From contig NZ_CP059165.1 of NCBI RefSeq assembly GCF_013466425.1, positions 5,208,001 through 5,272,000 of the forward strand: a DNA stretch of 64,000 nucleotides, written 5' to 3'. Shown in pieces: positions 25,738-36,399 of the stretch. The position numbers and the translations under genes are program-made. Positions within the stretch are counted from its first letter, which is position 1; every line of letters starts with the position of its first letter. The notes beneath the pieces are model-generated. The model was not told the DNA's origin and ran no database searches. It worked only from the letters and a program-made list of their open reading frames with translations. The stretch is from Mycobacterium vicinigordonae. GTDB taxonomy: Bacteria > Actinomycetota > Actinomycetes > Mycobacteriales > Mycobacteriaceae.

Positions 25738-27365
25738 CGGTCACTCCGGCCGATATCGAACGCTGGGATCCAACGGCAATCCGCACAGTTTTCGACGCCG
25801 CGATCCGCCGCGCACACGGCACCCGCACCGCCTCAGCGTCGGTCGCGGAGATGATCCGACTGCTGAACTTCGGCGGCGACGCCGCCGAGGCGGCGCAGGC
25901 GGCCTCCCGTCACATCGCGCTGGTACTGGACGGCCATGCCGATACCTGTGAGGCGGTCGCGCGCGCCGCCGAGCAGTCCGCCGACGAAGTCGCCGTAATC
26001 AAGCAGCGGCTGCACGCAATCCGCGATTTGGCCCGCGACAGTCGCCTGGTTATCGACGAGCAGACCGGAGCGGTCCTGCCGCCATTCGACTTCACTTCGC
26101 TATCCCCCGATGATCAGCAGCGCATCCTGGACGCCGCGCTGTGGTTGAACGAGCGCATGCGCAGTTTGTTGGAGTCGGCCGAGGTCGCCGACCAAGACCT
26201 GGCCGCGGCGATCCGCGGCGCCGACCGCGACCTTGCCCCCGACCAACTCAGCGCGCAACTCGCCCATAATCCACCCGCTATACCGGCGTTGCCGCCGCGC
26301 GACAGTACACCCGACCAGGTGAGCAGTTGGTGGCACGCGTTGACGCCGGGACAGCAGGACCGGGTTAAGCAATCGGTACCCGCCGCCATCCGCAACCTCG
26401 ACGGCGTTCCGGTCACCGTCCGCGGCCGACTCAATCTGCCAGTGCTGCAACGCGAAATCACCCGGCTGCAGCAGGGGTGGTTCGACGGCGCCGGCTGCTG
26501 GCACACCGATCCGGAGAAGCTGGCCGACCTTCGGGCACTGCGCGACGCCCTGGACGCCAATCCCGGATCGAGCCTGATCTTGCTGGACACCACCGGCATT
26601 CCCGGAAAGGTGTTGGCGGCGGTCGGTGTCGGCGACGTCGACAACGCCGAGTGTGTCGGTGTCACGGTGGGCGGCCTGAACACCCGAGTCAGCGCCAGCG
26701 TCCTCGATATGACGAATCAGGCTGCTAGACAGCGCGATAAAGCGGGGGAATTGAGGACGGCGGCGCACCGCACCAATCCGGATGCAGTCGCGTCCATCGC
26801 CTGGCTGGGCTACGACGCGCCCGACAGCCTGCGCGACGTGACGCACGACTGGCATGCCCGCGACGGCGCGGACAGGCTGAACCGCTTCTACAAGGGGTTG
26901 GCCGCGTCCAGTAACGTTGCAGACCAACATATCACCGGCTTCGGTCACTCCTACGGATCGCTGGTGACCAGTCTGGCACTGCAGCAGGGCGCACCGGTGA
27001 GCGACGTCGTGCTGTACGGTTCGCCCGGCGGTGAACTTACCGACGCATCGCAGCTGCGAGTGCGGCCCGGTCACGCCTTCTATCTGGTCGGCGTGAATGA
27101 TTATGTGGCCGAGACTATTCCCGGGTTCGGTGCGTTCGGCCCGGCGTTACAGAACGTCCCGGGCATGACGCCGTTGTCGACCGGCACCGACCTGGCACCA
27201 CCGAATGAGTACGGCGACGGTCAACTCCACGAGCGTGCCTACGGCCATTCGGACTACGCCCGGCTAGGCAGCAACGGGCAACTACGCATGAGCGCTTACA
27301 ACATGGCGGCGGTGCTGGCCGGATTGCCCGACGACCTCATCAGGCCGCGGCAACTGGGCCGATGA
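25734..27365 (+). CDS. DUF1023 alpha/beta-hydrolase with long helical N-terminus
   Basis: A 543-residue protein. The C-terminal half (about 280-540) is a DUF1023 alpha/beta hydrolase: NPGSSLILLDTTGIPG leads in, the nucleophile elbow is GHSYGS (about 403-408), and a C-terminal GHSDY may supply the histidine. The N-terminal 200 residues are alanine-rich helices with repeated xAAExA patterns, resembling the long WXG100-like N-terminal domains of T7SS-exported effectors. M. tuberculosis Rv0963c is a shorter DUF1023 protein (266 residues), so this one appears to keep an extra N-terminal module. Likely a lipase- or esterase-like enzyme; no signal peptide is visible. It is coupled to the preceding WXG100-like gene and converges on the VWA gene. 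Confidence 0.75.
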   Translation: MTVTPADIERWDPTAIRTVFDAAIRRAHGTRTASASVAEMIRLLNFGGDAAEAAQAASRHIALVLDGHADTCEAVARAAEQSADEVAVIKQRLHAIRDLARDSRLVIDEQTGAVLPPFDFTSLSPDDQQRILDAALWLNERMRSLLESAEVADQDLAAAIRGADRDLAPDQLSAQLAHNPPAIPALPPRDSTPDQVSSWWHALTPGQQDRVKQSVPAAIRNLDGVPVTVRGRLNLPVLQREITRLQQGWFDGAGCWHTDPEKLADLRALRDALDANPGSSLILLDTTGIPGKVLAAVGVGDVDNAECVGVTVGGLNTRVSASVLDMTNQAARQRDKAGELRTAAHRTNPDAVASIAWLGYDAPDSLRDVTHDWHARDGADRLNRFYKGLAASSNVADQHITGFGHSYGSLVTSLALQQGAPVSDVVLYGSPGGELTDASQLRVRPGHAFYLVGVNDYVAETIPGFGAFGPALQNVPGMTPLSTGTDLAPPNEYGDGQLHERAYGHSDYARLGSNGQLRMSAYNMAAVLAGLPDDLIRPRQLGR

Positions 27366-27374
27366 CTAGCGGCC

Positions 27375-29360
27375 TTACCGGCGTCGCCGCGAGCGCAGGT
27401 AGTCTCCCACCACCGCGGCGCCCAGCCCGTCCAGGTCGGGCACAACGACCCGGCCTTCCACCCGTCGGGCCACCTGGTCGATGAACCGCGCCAGGCCAGG
27501 GTCACTGCCGAGTCGGAAGATGGTGATCTGCGCGCCGAGCCGGGCCATGTCGTCAAAACCCTTGACCGTGAACGAGATAGTGCGCGGGTGCGGCGGGTAG
27601 TCGAAGAAGACCGAGGTGCCCTCGCCGTCAAAATCCTCCAGGTGCGCGGTCGGTTCACCATCGGTGACGATCAACACCACTGGTTGCGCGTTGGGATGGC
27701 GGCGCAGGTGGCGCCCAGCCAGCGCGAGGGCATGATGCAGGTTGGTGCCCTGCTCGTACACGCCCTCCAGGCCGGTCAACTCACCGGCCGTCACGGTGCG
27801 CGCGTAACGACCAAAGGCGATGATCTGCAAGGCATCCGACCGAAATCGGGTGGTCACCAGATGATTCAGCGCGAGCGCCGTCTGCTTCATCGGCAACCAG
27901 CGGTTCTCCATCACCATCGAGAACGAGGTGTCCACCAGCAACGCCACCGCAGCCTGGGTGCGGGTTTCGGTCTCGGAGATCTCGACGTCGTCGACGGTGA
28001 TGCGCAGCGACGGGCGACCCTCGTCGAGGTTGTGCGTACCCGCTTGCCGCAGTACGGCATTGGTGAGAGTTCGGGAGATGTTCCATGGCTCGGTGTCGCC
28101 GAATTGCCAAGGTCGAGTCGCCCCGGTCAACTCGCCGGCCGCACCCGCGCGCCGGTGGTCCCGCTCGCCATGCCGTCCGGAAAGCTGTTGCGCCACATCG
28201 CGTAACGCGGTCTCCCCGAGACGACGCAAAGCCTTCGGGGAAAGTCGCCACTGACCGTCGGAGCCACGGTCCAAGAAACCCTGATTGACCAGGGCACGTT
28301 CGAGTTCGGCAAGCGTGCGGGCGTCGACGGCGGCTTCGTCGCCCAGTTGGCGGGCCAGCGCGTCGAGGTCGACGTCGTCCATGGTGGCACCCGGGTACGC
28401 CTGCGAAAGCTGATCGGCGAGTTGCTCGAGCTCGCCGATGTCGGCCAGTACCTGCGCGCCCTCGCCCATGCCCAGTGGGTTCTCACCAGAGAACTGCTGC
28501 GAGCCGTCCCAATCCTCCCCCGGGCGCGCGGCCTGCAGATGCGCGTCCAGCCGGCCCAACGCCTGCATCAGTGACGGCGATCCAAAAGCCTGCTGCGCCA
28601 ACGTATCCAGCTCGTCGCGCTGCTCCTGGGACAGGCTGTTGCGGAAGCGCTGCGCGGCCGCGGCCCGCTTGGCCAGCGAGTCCAGCAGCTCGTCGACATT
28701 GCGCGGGTTTTCCGGGAAGAACTCGCCATGCTTGTCCATGAAATCCTGGAAATCCTGCTGCGTATCTTCGCCGCGAGAGTGCTTGTCCAGCAGGTTGTTC
28801 AGATCGTCCAGCATGTCTTTGACCCGCTGACGGTCCTCGTCGGTGGCACCTTCCAGCGCCTGCTTCATGCCGGCGAAACGCTGGTCCAGCATTTCGCGCC
28901 CCAAGAGGTCCTTGATCTGCTCGTACTTCTGCCGGGCCTCGGCGCTGCGCCAGTCGTATTCGGAAAGTTCCTGTACAGCCTTGGCCGGCGACGGCGGCAG
29001 CGCCTCCAACTGCAGCTCGGAGAAGCGCGCGTCGTCGTCCAGCGCGCGCGCCAGTTCCTTGCGCTCGGCCAGCACGGCCTCGTCGAGCAGCTTCTTGATT
29101 TCCTGCAGGGTGCCGTCCAAGTTGTTGCGGCGCAACAGGTCCCTGCGGCGGCGGTTGGCCTCGGCGGCCAGCCGGTCGGCACCGCGCATGTTCTCGGTGC
29201 CGCGCCGCAGCAACTCCGACAGCGCGCGGCGCGGCGAGGTGCCGCCCATCACGTCCTGCCCGATCGCTTCGAGCGCCTCACGCAGATCCACCGGCGGTGC
29301 CAGCGGGTCGGGCCCGCCGGTGTACGCCGAGTACCGCGACGAGTGCCCTCTATTAGCCAT
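27375..29360 (-). CDS. VWA-domain (CoxE/BatA-like) protein, partner of MoxR-type ATPase
   Basis: A 661-residue protein like M. tuberculosis Rv0959 (672). A long charged helical N-terminal and middle region (about 1-430, many DELL/RLDA heptad-like stretches) precedes a von Willebrand A domain (about 470-650) with the MIDAS motif DTSFSMVME and VTDGEPTAHL downstream. Together with the upstream AAA+ ATPase it resembles the chelatase/MoxR-VWA pairs that remodel or insert metal into protein targets; the client is unknown. ATG 29360 lies inside the upstream gene's end, an 8-base overlap. A longer in-frame start upstream reads as low-quality sequence in the other gene's coding region. Confidence 0.88.
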   Translation of the reverse strand: MANRGHSSRYSAYTGGPDPLAPPVDLREALEAIGQDVMGGTSPRRALSELLRRGTENMRGADRLAAEANRRRRDLLRRNNLDGTLQEIKKLLDEAVLAERKELARALDDDARFSELQLEALPPSPAKAVQELSEYDWRSAEARQKYEQIKDLLGREMLDQRFAGMKQALEGATDEDRQRVKDMLDDLNNLLDKHSRGEDTQQDFQDFMDKHGEFFPENPRNVDELLDSLAKRAAAAQRFRNSLSQEQRDELDTLAQQAFGSPSLMQALGRLDAHLQAARPGEDWDGSQQFSGENPLGMGEGAQVLADIGELEQLADQLSQAYPGATMDDVDLDALARQLGDEAAVDARTLAELERALVNQGFLDRGSDGQWRLSPKALRRLGETALRDVAQQLSGRHGERDHRRAGAAGELTGATRPWQFGDTEPWNISRTLTNAVLRQAGTHNLDEGRPSLRITVDDVEISETETRTQAAVALLVDTSFSMVMENRWLPMKQTALALNHLVTTRFRSDALQIIAFGRYARTVTAGELTGLEGVYEQGTNLHHALALAGRHLRRHPNAQPVVLIVTDGEPTAHLEDFDGEGTSVFFDYPPHPRTISFTVKGFDDMARLGAQITIFRLGSDPGLARFIDQVARRVEGRVVVPDLDGLGAAVVGDYLRSRRRR

Positions 29361-30735
29361 AGACGGTTTGCCCTTCCCCGGACACTTTGTCGACCCGCTT
29401 AGCCAGATACAGCGCCTCGAGCGCCAGTTCCAGCGCCGCGGCCCGCTCGCCTTCGGATTCCGCGCCCAGCTTGCGGGCGATGGCATCCACCACCGGTAGG
29501 CCGGGAACCGCGGCCAACACGTCCTTGGCCGACACCCGCTCGCCCGTCGTCACGGCGGAGCCACCCTCGACGGCCGACACCAAGGTGCCGACGTCGATGC
29601 CGCCCAGCACCCGCGATGCGGTGTCGGCGGTGGCGCGGCGCAGCAAATGCTCGAGCACCGCCTGCTCACGGCCCTCCTCACCGGACTCGAATTCCAATTT
29701 GCCGCGCAGCACGTCGATCACGGTGCCCAGGTCGACCACCCGGGCCACCGGGTCGGTCTCACCGAGGATCGCGCCGCGGTGGCGGGCCGCGGCCGCGACG
29801 GTCTCGGCGGCCGCGATGGCGAACCGCGCCGAGACCCCGGAACGCTGGTCGACCGAGCTGGACTCGCGCAGATAGCGGGCGAAGCGGGCGATCACCTGAA
29901 ACAGATAGTCGGGCACCTGCGCGCTCAGGTGTGCCTCCTGCGCGATGACGCCGATCTCGGCGGACAGTTCCAGCGGGTAGTGGGTGCGGATCTCGGCCCC
30001 GAAGCGGTCCTTGAGCGGGGTGATGATGCGGCCGCGGTTGGTGTAGTCCTCGGGGTTGGCGCTGGCCACCACCAGCACATCCAGCGGTAGGCGCAGCGTG
30101 TAACCACGGACTTGGATGTCGCGTTCCTCCATCACGTTGAGCATCGACACCTGGATGCGCTCGGCGAGGTCGGGCAGCTCGTTGACAGCGACGATGCCGC
30201 GGTGCGCGCGTGGAATCAGGCCGTACGCAATGGTCTCGGGGTCACCCAGGCTGCGGCCCTCAGCGACCTTGATCGGGTCGATGTCACCGACCAGGTCGGC
30301 GACACTGGTGTCAGGCGTCGCCAGCTTCTCGGTGTACCGCTCGCTGCGGTGTTTCCACGCGATCGGCAGGTCCGCTTGCGCCTGGGCGGCGCGACGAATC
30401 CACTCCGGGGTGATCGGGTTGTAGGGATGCTCGCCCAATTCGGAGCCCTCGATTACCGGGGTCCACTCGTCAAGCAGTCCGGTCAGTGCCCGCAGCAGCC
30501 GTGTCTTGCCCTGCCCGCGTTCGCCCAGCAGCACGAAGTCGTGCCCGGCGATCAGGGCCCGCTCCAGCTGCGGAATCACGGTGTCGTCAAAACCGAGGAT
30601 CCCGGGCCACACCTCGTCACCGTCGGCGAGCGCGGTGAGTAGATTCTCCCGGATTTCCTGCTTGACTCCCCGCTCGCGATGGCCGGAGGCACGCAGCTCG
30701 CCGACGGTGCGGGGCAGATTGCTCGGTGAAGTCAC
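29353..30735 (-). CDS. MoxR/magnesium-chelatase-type AAA+ ATPase
   Basis: A 460-residue AAA+ ATPase like M. tuberculosis Rv0958. Walker A is GERGQGKTR (about 72-80) and Walker B-like GIVAVNELPD (about 182-191), followed by QVSMLNVMEERDIQVRGYTLRLP, the pre-sensor-I insertion typical of the chelatase/MoxR clade, and sensor ANPEDYTNRGRI. Its end overlaps the VWA gene by 8 bases, which supports a two-subunit ATPase/VWA machine. Substrate unknown. The 59 bases upstream, before the lipoprotein gene's terminator, are the only room for a private promoter. Confidence 0.9.
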   Translation of the reverse strand: MTSPSNLPRTVGELRASGHRERGVKQEIRENLLTALADGDEVWPGILGFDDTVIPQLERALIAGHDFVLLGERGQGKTRLLRALTGLLDEWTPVIEGSELGEHPYNPITPEWIRRAAQAQADLPIAWKHRSERYTEKLATPDTSVADLVGDIDPIKVAEGRSLGDPETIAYGLIPRAHRGIVAVNELPDLAERIQVSMLNVMEERDIQVRGYTLRLPLDVLVVASANPEDYTNRGRIITPLKDRFGAEIRTHYPLELSAEIGVIAQEAHLSAQVPDYLFQVIARFARYLRESSSVDQRSGVSARFAIAAAETVAAAARHRGAILGETDPVARVVDLGTVIDVLRGKLEFESGEEGREQAVLEHLLRRATADTASRVLGGIDVGTLVSAVEGGSAVTTGERVSAKDVLAAVPGLPVVDAIARKLGAESEGERAAALELALEALYLAKRVDKVSGEGQTVYG

Positions 30736-30794
30736 CTCTCCACGCTACGACCCTGCCGGGGATTCAGCACGGGCGCGTTCATCAAATGCGCTGA

Positions 30795-30825
30795 AGGCCG
30801 GGCAATCAAATCGATTGCCCGGCCT
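30795..30825 (-). terminator. perfect 13-bp hairpin after lipoprotein gene
   Basis: Perfect inverted repeat AGGCCGGGCAATC (30795-30807) / GATTGCCCGGCCT (30813-30825) with a 5-base loop, 20 bases beyond the stop of the leftward lipoprotein gene. No T-tract follows, which is common for mycobacterial terminators. It separates the lipoprotein from the AAA+/VWA operon. Confidence 0.65.
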
Positions 30826-30845
30826 GCGCGTGGTACGTGGAACAG

Positions 30846-31427
30846 TCAGCTCGTGGTAACGGTTGCTTCGGGGTCGCCCGGCTTCCAGGTGATGGTGCCG
30901 TGCTCGAACGTCGACTTGTAGGTGCCGTCGGGCTGTACCTGCTCGTCCGCGGTGGGGTAGCCCAGCTTGCCCTGCGAAGCCTGGTTGGCATTCCACGCAT
31001 CGCGGATCTTGCCCCAGACGAAGTAGACCGGGCCGCCGTTGCGGTAGATCAGCACTCCGCCGTCGAACTGCTGGTAGACACCACTGTTGTCTTGGGTGTT
31101 CTTCTGGTTGTCGAACGGAGCACCAAGGTCCTTCTTCTGGGCTTCGGTCAGCGTTTGCCACTTGGCCAGAATGGGGCCCTCGACCGTGTACTGGGTACCG
31201 TTGGCGCCGGGGATCTGTGTCGAGCTCGCCGACGCACTGGAGCTTGGACCCGACGCCGGGGCCGACGACGTCGCGCTGGAGATCGCGCTCGAGACCGCCG
31301 AGGTTGCCGAGCTCAACGAACTCGACGCTTCGTTGGATTTGTTCGAATTGCTGCAGCCGGCACCGATCAGCCCGAATGCTGCGATCGCCGCGGAGAATGC
31401 TGCCGTTCGTTTCGTTGTCGCGCGCAT
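30846..31427 (-). CDS. LGFP-repeat lipoprotein
   Basis: A 193-residue exported lipoprotein: basic start MRATTKR, hydrophobic segment, then lipobox LIGAGC with the lipidated Cys24 or 25. A Ser/Ala-rich linker (about 26-72) is followed by LGFP-type repeats, seen as KKDLGAPFD, a YRNGGPVYFVWGKI core and GKLGYPTADEQ. LGFP modules are found in mycolata cell-wall proteins and are thought to bind arabinogalactan or mycolyl components. Two adjacent ATGs exist; ATG 31427 is better spaced from GGAGG (31433-31437) than 31430. M. tuberculosis has no gene at this place between purH and Rv0958, so it is an addition here or a loss there. Confidence 0.82.
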   Translation of the reverse strand: MRATTKRTAAFSAAIAAFGLIGAGCSNSNKSNEASSSLSSATSAVSSAISSATSSAPASGPSSSASASSTQIPGANGTQYTVEGPILAKWQTLTEAQKKDLGAPFDNQKNTQDNSGVYQQFDGGVLIYRNGGPVYFVWGKIRDAWNANQASQGKLGYPTADEQVQPDGTYKSTFEHGTITWKPGDPEATVTTS

Positions 31428-31515
31428 CATGCCCTCCGAATTCGTTTGACCCCGTCCCTAGGTGCGATGCTATGCACCTTGTGACGCGGGCGACAAGGGT
31501 CGCCGCACCGGGCCA

Positions 31516-33081
31516 TCAATGCGCGAAGTGCCGCGCCCCGGTCAGATAGAGCGTGATCCCGGCATTAGCGGCAGCGGCGGTCACCTCATCGTCGCGTACC
31601 GAACCGCCGGGGTGCACGATCGCCTTGACCCCGGCCGAGGTCAGAGTCTCGAGGCCGTCCGGGAACGGGAAGAACGCGTCGGAGGCCCCGACGGCTCCCC
31701 TGACCCGTTCGCCGCCGCGTTCGACTGCCAACCGGGCGGCGTCGACCCGGTTCACCTGGCCCATGCCCACGCCGATGGTGGCGCCGCCGGCGACGATGAC
31801 TATCGCATTCGACTTGACTGAACGACAGGTTCGCCAGGCGAAGACGAGGTCGGTGAGCGTGGCGGGGTCGGCGGGTTCGCCGGTGGCCAGGGTCCAGTTG
31901 TTGGGGTCGTCGCCGGGGGCGTCGAGTTGGTCGCGCTGCTGGATCAGCAGTCCGCCGCTGATCGGCCGCAGCTCGTGGGCGCCGCTAAGCGGTTCGGAGG
32001 CCACCAGCACCCGGATGTTCTTCTTGCGGCTCAGCACCTCGATCGCGCCTGGCTCGTAGGCGGGAGCGACGATCACCTCGGTGAAGATCGTGCTGACGTA
32101 CTCGGCCATCTCCACGCTGACTTCGGTGTTGGCTGCGATCACCCCGCCGAAGGCGCTCAGCGGGTCGCATTCGTGGGCTTTGCGGTGCGCGTCGGCAACC
32201 GAGACGTCGGAGATAGCGATGCCGCACGGGTTGGCGTGCTTGATGATCGCCACGCAGGTCCGCTCGTGGTCGAAGGCCGCCCGCCAGGCCGCGTCCGCGT
32301 CGGTGAAGTTGTTGTAGGACATCTCTTTTCCGTGCAGCTGCTCGGCCTGCGCCAGACCCGGCCACGCGACGGGGTCGGCGTAAAGCGCAGCCTGCTGGTG
32401 CGGGTTCTCGCCGTAGCGCAGCGTCGACTCACGGCGCCAGTAACGGGCGAAGAAATGCGGGAATTCCTGCGCGGGTTCCTCGGGCGCCAGCGTGGACTGC
32501 ATCCAGTTGGCGACCGCGATGTCGTATTCAGCTGTGTGCTGAAACGCCAGGGACGCAAGCTTTTTACGCTCGGCTAGGGAAAAGCCTCCGTGCCGTACGG
32601 CGGCCAGCGCACCGTCGTAGCCGCGGGGATCGGTTACCACGGCGACGCTGGGATGATTCTTGGCCGCCGCGCGCACCATCGATGGACCGCCGATGTCGAT
32701 CTGCTCGACGCATTCGTCTTCCGAGGCACCGGATTCGACGGTCTGGGTGAAGGGATAAAGGTTGACGACGACGAGCTCGAACGCTTCGATACCGAGTTCG
32801 GCCAGGGCTTCTTGGTGCGCGGTCTTGCGCAGGTCGGCCAGCAGTCCGGCGTGCACACGCGGGTGCAGGGTTTTGACACGTCCGTCCAGGACTTCGGGGA
32901 AACCGGTCAGTTCCTCCACGCGGGTCACCGGAATCGCTTTGTCGGCAATGGCCTTCGCGGTCGAACCGGTCGACACGATCTCGACGCCGGCGTCGGCGAG
33001 GCCCCGGGCCAGTTCGACCAGCCCGGTCTTGTCGTAGACACTGATCAATGCGCGACGAATCGGCTTCTTGTCGATGCTCAT
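31516..33081 (-). CDS. purH: bifunctional AICAR formyltransferase/IMP cyclohydrolase
   Basis: A 521-residue enzyme for the last two steps of IMP synthesis. The N-terminal MGS-like IMP cyclohydrolase domain (about 1-195) begins [14 protein letters not shown]; the AICAR transformylase domain follows, with the conserved IIKHANPCG histidine (near 265) and SFDKSNA-type late motifs. It lies 7 bases after purN on the same strand, so purN-purH are one transcript. Length and order match M. tuberculosis Rv0957. Confidence 0.97.
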   Translation of the reverse strand: MSIDKKPIRRALISVYDKTGLVELARGLADAGVEIVSTGSTAKAIADKAIPVTRVEELTGFPEVLDGRVKTLHPRVHAGLLADLRKTAHQEALAELGIEAFELVVVNLYPFTQTVESGASEDECVEQIDIGGPSMVRAAAKNHPSVAVVTDPRGYDGALAAVRHGGFSLAERKKLASLAFQHTAEYDIAVANWMQSTLAPEEPAQEFPHFFARYWRRESTLRYGENPHQQAALYADPVAWPGLAQAEQLHGKEMSYNNFTDADAAWRAAFDHERTCVAIIKHANPCGIAISDVSVADAHRKAHECDPLSAFGGVIAANTEVSVEMAEYVSTIFTEVIVAPAYEPGAIEVLSRKKNIRVLVASEPLSGAHELRPISGGLLIQQRDQLDAPGDDPNNWTLATGEPADPATLTDLVFAWRTCRSVKSNAIVIVAGGATIGVGMGQVNRVDAARLAVERGGERVRGAVGASDAFFPFPDGLETLTSAGVKAIVHPGGSVRDDEVTAAAANAGITLYLTGARHFAH

Positions 33082-33088
33082 GCTGCGC

Positions 33089-33718
33089 TCATCCCAGGGT
33101 CGCCTTTCGTCCTGTTACCGTCACGCCGCGAGTCGCTATCGCGGCCACCACTTCTACCAGCAGTTGTCGTTCCACAACCTTGATACGTTCGTGCAGCGTC
33201 TCTTGGTCGTCGCCGTCGAGCACCTCGACGGCTTGCTGGGCCAGTATCGGACCGGTGTCCACTCCGGCATCCACCAGGTGCACCGTACAGCCAGTCACCT
33301 TGACGCCGTAGGCCAACGCGTCGGCGACGCCGTGCGCGCCGGGAAACGCCGGCAGCAACGCTGGGTGGGTGTTAACAGTACGGCCGGAGAATCGCGAAAG
33401 GAACTGCGGCCCAAGAATTCTCATGAATCCCGCGGACACGATCAGGTCGGGTCGCTGCGCGGCGGTGGCCGCGGTGATGGCGCCGTCCCAGGCGTCGCGG
33501 CCCGGATGGTCACCAACCCGCACGGTATAAGTCGGGATGTCGGACGCGGCGGCGATCTCGGTGGCCCGGCAGTCGCGATCGACACCGACGGCCACCACCC
33601 GGGCCGGGTAGTCGCCTTGCGCCGCGTCCAGCAGCGAGTTCAGCAACGAACCGGTGCCCGAGGCCAGCACCACCAGCCGCGCCGGTGCACTTGGGGGTAC
33701 CCGGAGCGGTTCCTGCAC
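33089..33718 (-). CDS. purN: phosphoribosylglycinamide formyltransferase
   Basis: A 209-residue GAR transformylase using 10-formyl-tetrahydrofolate. The nucleotide-binding start is [15 protein letters not shown], the catalytic Asn and His are in [12 protein letters not shown] (about 116-127) and the Asp is in DAGVDTGP (about 153-160). It is followed closely by purH. It matches M. tuberculosis Rv0956 in place and length. Confidence 0.96.
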   Translation of the reverse strand: MQEPLRVPPSAPARLVVLASGTGSLLNSLLDAAQGDYPARVVAVGVDRDCRATEIAAASDIPTYTVRVGDHPGRDAWDGAITAATAAQRPDLIVSAGFMRILGPQFLSRFSGRTVNTHPALLPAFPGAHGVADALAYGVKVTGCTVHLVDAGVDTGPILAQQAVEVLDGDDQETLHERIKVVERQLLVEVVAAIATRGVTVTGRKATLG

Positions 33719-33779
33719 ACGGCGAGCCTAATCTGCCGCCGCCGAGTGGGCGTGGGGGGCTTTGAGTGCGGCCGCGAGC

Positions 33780-35207
33780 TCACTCCCGGCTGTCGCGCGG
33801 CTCGGCGCTGGGCTCCTCCGACGAGGCTGGGTTCGTATCGCCCTCGCCGCGCGGCATCTCGTGATCGGGTGGCATCTGGTGATCGGGCGGCATCTCGTGG
33901 CCGGGGGGCATCTCGTCGTCGCGTCGGATCTCCTCATCGGGCGGCGCATCTTGGTCAGAGAACCCAGCGGCCTCGAGATCGTCGTCGAAAGATCCCAATA
34001 CGGAGTCGTCCTCGTCGGGGTCGGGGGCAATCGGCTTGGCTCGGGGCCGTCGCCGCCGTCGCCTGACCCCGCCGGCCATCACCACCGTCATCGCACCGAC
34101 GACGGTGAACCAAAACAGCACCCCGAGGAACATCGCCCCCACATCGACGCCGACTTCTCCGAAGTTGCCCAACCGACCGCCGCCGCCATAGCCGAGCAAC
34201 GTCATCATCAGCGCGCCGACAACCGCGGCGACCACAAGCTTGGCCATCGCCGCCGGCAACGGCAGCGGTCGCCGGGCGCACTGCTGCCCGACGGCCACCC
34301 CGGACGAGGCACCGACGATCAGCAGCGCCACCCAGGCCGGCCCGAGCTGCGGAGTGGGCGCGGCGGCCAGAATCGGGACCGCCGGCACGTCGCCGCCGAA
34401 CACCGCGAATGCGCTGAACGTCGCGAACCCGATGTGCGCACTGGACCCGACCGCGACCGCCGCGGCCCCGACCATCACGTTGGGCGCATACAGCACCGAC
34501 AGCACCGCGAGATTGAACTGACCCCAGATGGAGTCGCTGATGCCGAACAGGTCCTGCATGGTCGCCCAGTGCACTACCAGCGATCCCGTCGTCACCACCC
34601 CGGAGAGCCCCAGCAAGGCCAGCACCCCGGCGAAGGCGGCGCGCAGCGAGTCGCCCAGCCAATTGGGCAACGGGGACACGGCAAGCGCACGCCGCCCCAC
34701 CCGCGACCACACCCCGATCGTGGCGCCGATCAGATGCACCACCAGCACGCTGGTGAACGCCCGCAGCGCACTTGGTGTTTGCAGCTCGGTCAGCACTGAC
34801 GACGCGTCGTGAATGACGGCCAGGGCGATCGCGGTCATGAGCAGCGGGCCACCCACCGCCGACGCCACGATCCAGCGCACCACCAGCCAGGACGAGTATG
34901 GCGAGGTCGCGCGCGCAGTCGTGCGAGCCGCACCCCAGACCATCAGCAGCGCCGGCAGCAGCGGCATGATGCCCAGCTCCCGGCCACCGATCGAGACCGG
35001 GACCTGATGCACGCCCAGCCACATGCTGGCGATGGCGCCGAGCGCGCCGGTCATGTCGCTGTTGGCAATCAGTAGTTCCAGCAGCGTGACCGCCGCGATG
35101 ATGACCAGCGCCACCACGGCCGGCGCAAACGCGACCCGGACCAGGTCGCGTGCCTGACGGGCGCCTGCAGCCCGGTTGTCCTCGCTTCTTGCCGACACGC
35201 TTCTCAC
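33780..35207 (-). CDS. DUF6350 multi-pass membrane protein
   Basis: A 475-residue integral membrane protein equivalent by place to M. tuberculosis Rv0955. Nine or ten hydrophobic segments fill residues about 25-385. The C-terminal 80 residues are acidic and cytoplasmic, and contain a short tandem repeat of the pentapeptide MPPDH/MPPGH (encoded near 33855-33930 by repeats of about 15 bases), which could vary in copy number. The start is GTG 35207, with a second GTG three codons on. It lies upstream of purN-purH on the same strand (61-base gap). Function unknown. Confidence 0.82.
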   Translation of the reverse strand: MRSVSARSEDNRAAGARQARDLVRVAFAPAVVALVIIAAVTLLELLIANSDMTGALGAIASMWLGVHQVPVSIGGRELGIMPLLPALLMVWGAARTTARATSPYSSWLVVRWIVASAVGGPLLMTAIALAVIHDASSVLTELQTPSALRAFTSVLVVHLIGATIGVWSRVGRRALAVSPLPNWLGDSLRAAFAGVLALLGLSGVVTTGSLVVHWATMQDLFGISDSIWGQFNLAVLSVLYAPNVMVGAAAVAVGSSAHIGFATFSAFAVFGGDVPAVPILAAAPTPQLGPAWVALLIVGASSGVAVGQQCARRPLPLPAAMAKLVVAAVVGALMMTLLGYGGGGRLGNFGEVGVDVGAMFLGVLFWFTVVGAMTVVMAGGVRRRRRRPRAKPIAPDPDEDDSVLGSFDDDLEAAGFSDQDAPPDEEIRRDDEMPPGHEMPPDHQMPPDHEMPRGEGDTNPASSEEPSAEPRDSRE

Positions 35208-35260
35208 TCTTCGCGTGTCACTCTTTGCGCACCGGCGCGACTAGGCGCGAGAGCGCACGG

Positions 35261-36172
35261 TCAGACCGGTGCCGAACCAGGCTGGCCGTAGGACTGCTGC
35301 CCCCCGGCCGGGTTCGAGTAATTAACGGGGGCCGAACCGCCCTGAGACTCGTTGCCGGCCGACACGGGAGGCGGTGGGCTGAAGCTGGGGAAACCGGTGG
35401 GCGGCGTGTGGGTCGGCGGTCCCTGATGCTGCGGCTGGTTGACCGCCTGGGTGGGTTGCGACGGGAAGCCACCGGACTGCGGGTTCTGGCCGGCCGAGTA
35501 GCCGCCGTACTGCGAGCCGTAGCCGGGCGCCTGGCCCGGATTCGGCGTGGGCTGCTGTGCTGCACCTGGCTGACCGTAGTACCCGCCCGGCTGGCCGCCG
35601 TACTGACCGTATTGGCCGTATTGGCCATAGCCGCTGAACGGGTCGTACTTCGGGCGCGGCGTCGGCGCGGTGATGACGCCGGCTTCCAGCAGCAGTGCGC
35701 CGACGGCGGCCACCGCCTGGAACACGATGCACACCAGGACGATCCATAGCGCCCAGCCGGCCGTGAACCCGTCCGGCTTGTTGAAGGTCGAGGAGATGAT
35801 CAGCAGCACAGCCGCGACGGAAAGCACCGCGACAATCGGCAGGTAGCTCTTGGCCTTCGGCAGCAAGCCCACTCCGGCAAGCAACGCCGCCAGCACCGCC
35901 ACCGGAACCGCGTACCCGGCGTCACCGTGCAGGTCGCCGCTGATGTCCGATTTGTAAGTGAACATCGGGCCGAAGCTGAAGAAATATGCCAACAGCCCCA
36001 ACGAGAGCACCGTGATGGCCAGGATCAACCCCAGTTTGCTCTCGGGGGCGGCGGGTTCGGCGCCCGGCTGGGTGGCTACCGGGCCAGAGGCCGGCGCGGC
36101 AGCGGGTGTGCTGCCGCTATAGGAGCCCCCCTGCTGGGGTGTATAGCCGGGACTACCGGGCGAGTAGGTCAT
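35261..36172 (-). CDS. DUF5336 membrane protein (34-kDa antigen-like)
   Basis: A 303-residue protein, the length of M. tuberculosis Rv0954. A Pro/Gly/Ser-rich head (1-45) precedes four membrane segments (about 47-70, 87-105, 110-127, 138-165) and a long Gly/Gln/Tyr/Pro-rich tail with [12 protein letters not shown] repeats. It resembles the 34-kDa antigen of M. avium subsp. paratuberculosis. The start is strong: AGGAGG five bases before ATG 36172. The tail suggests a disordered cell-envelope or division-associated role, which is inference. Confidence 0.85.
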   Translation of the reverse strand: MTYSPGSPGYTPQQGGSYSGSTPAAAPASGPVATQPGAEPAAPESKLGLILAITVLSLGLLAYFFSFGPMFTYKSDISGDLHGDAGYAVPVAVLAALLAGVGLLPKAKSYLPIVAVLSVAAVLLIISSTFNKPDGFTAGWALWIVLVCIVFQAVAAVGALLLEAGVITAPTPRPKYDPFSGYGQYGQYGQYGGQPGGYYGQPGAAQQPTPNPGQAPGYGSQYGGYSAGQNPQSGGFPSQPTQAVNQPQHQGPPTHTPPTGFPSFSPPPPVSAGNESQGGSAPVNYSNPAGGQQSYGQPGSAPV

Positions 36173-36399
36173 GGACTCCTCCTAGTTGCTTCCGGTCTGT
36201 TGCTTTCCGGTGCCTTGCTTGTGGTGCTCGGCGAGCCGAGGCGGCGTCACTGCCGCCGTGCCAGGCAGTCCAGTGCGGCGCTGCCCGCGACGCGTTCGAC
36301 CAACCACGCTAGCGCACCGCGCCGGACTAATGCCCGCGCCGGTCGCCGCAGCTCCCGCCGGTGGCCCGCGCCATGGGGAGGGGTGCCTGCAGGTAAAAA

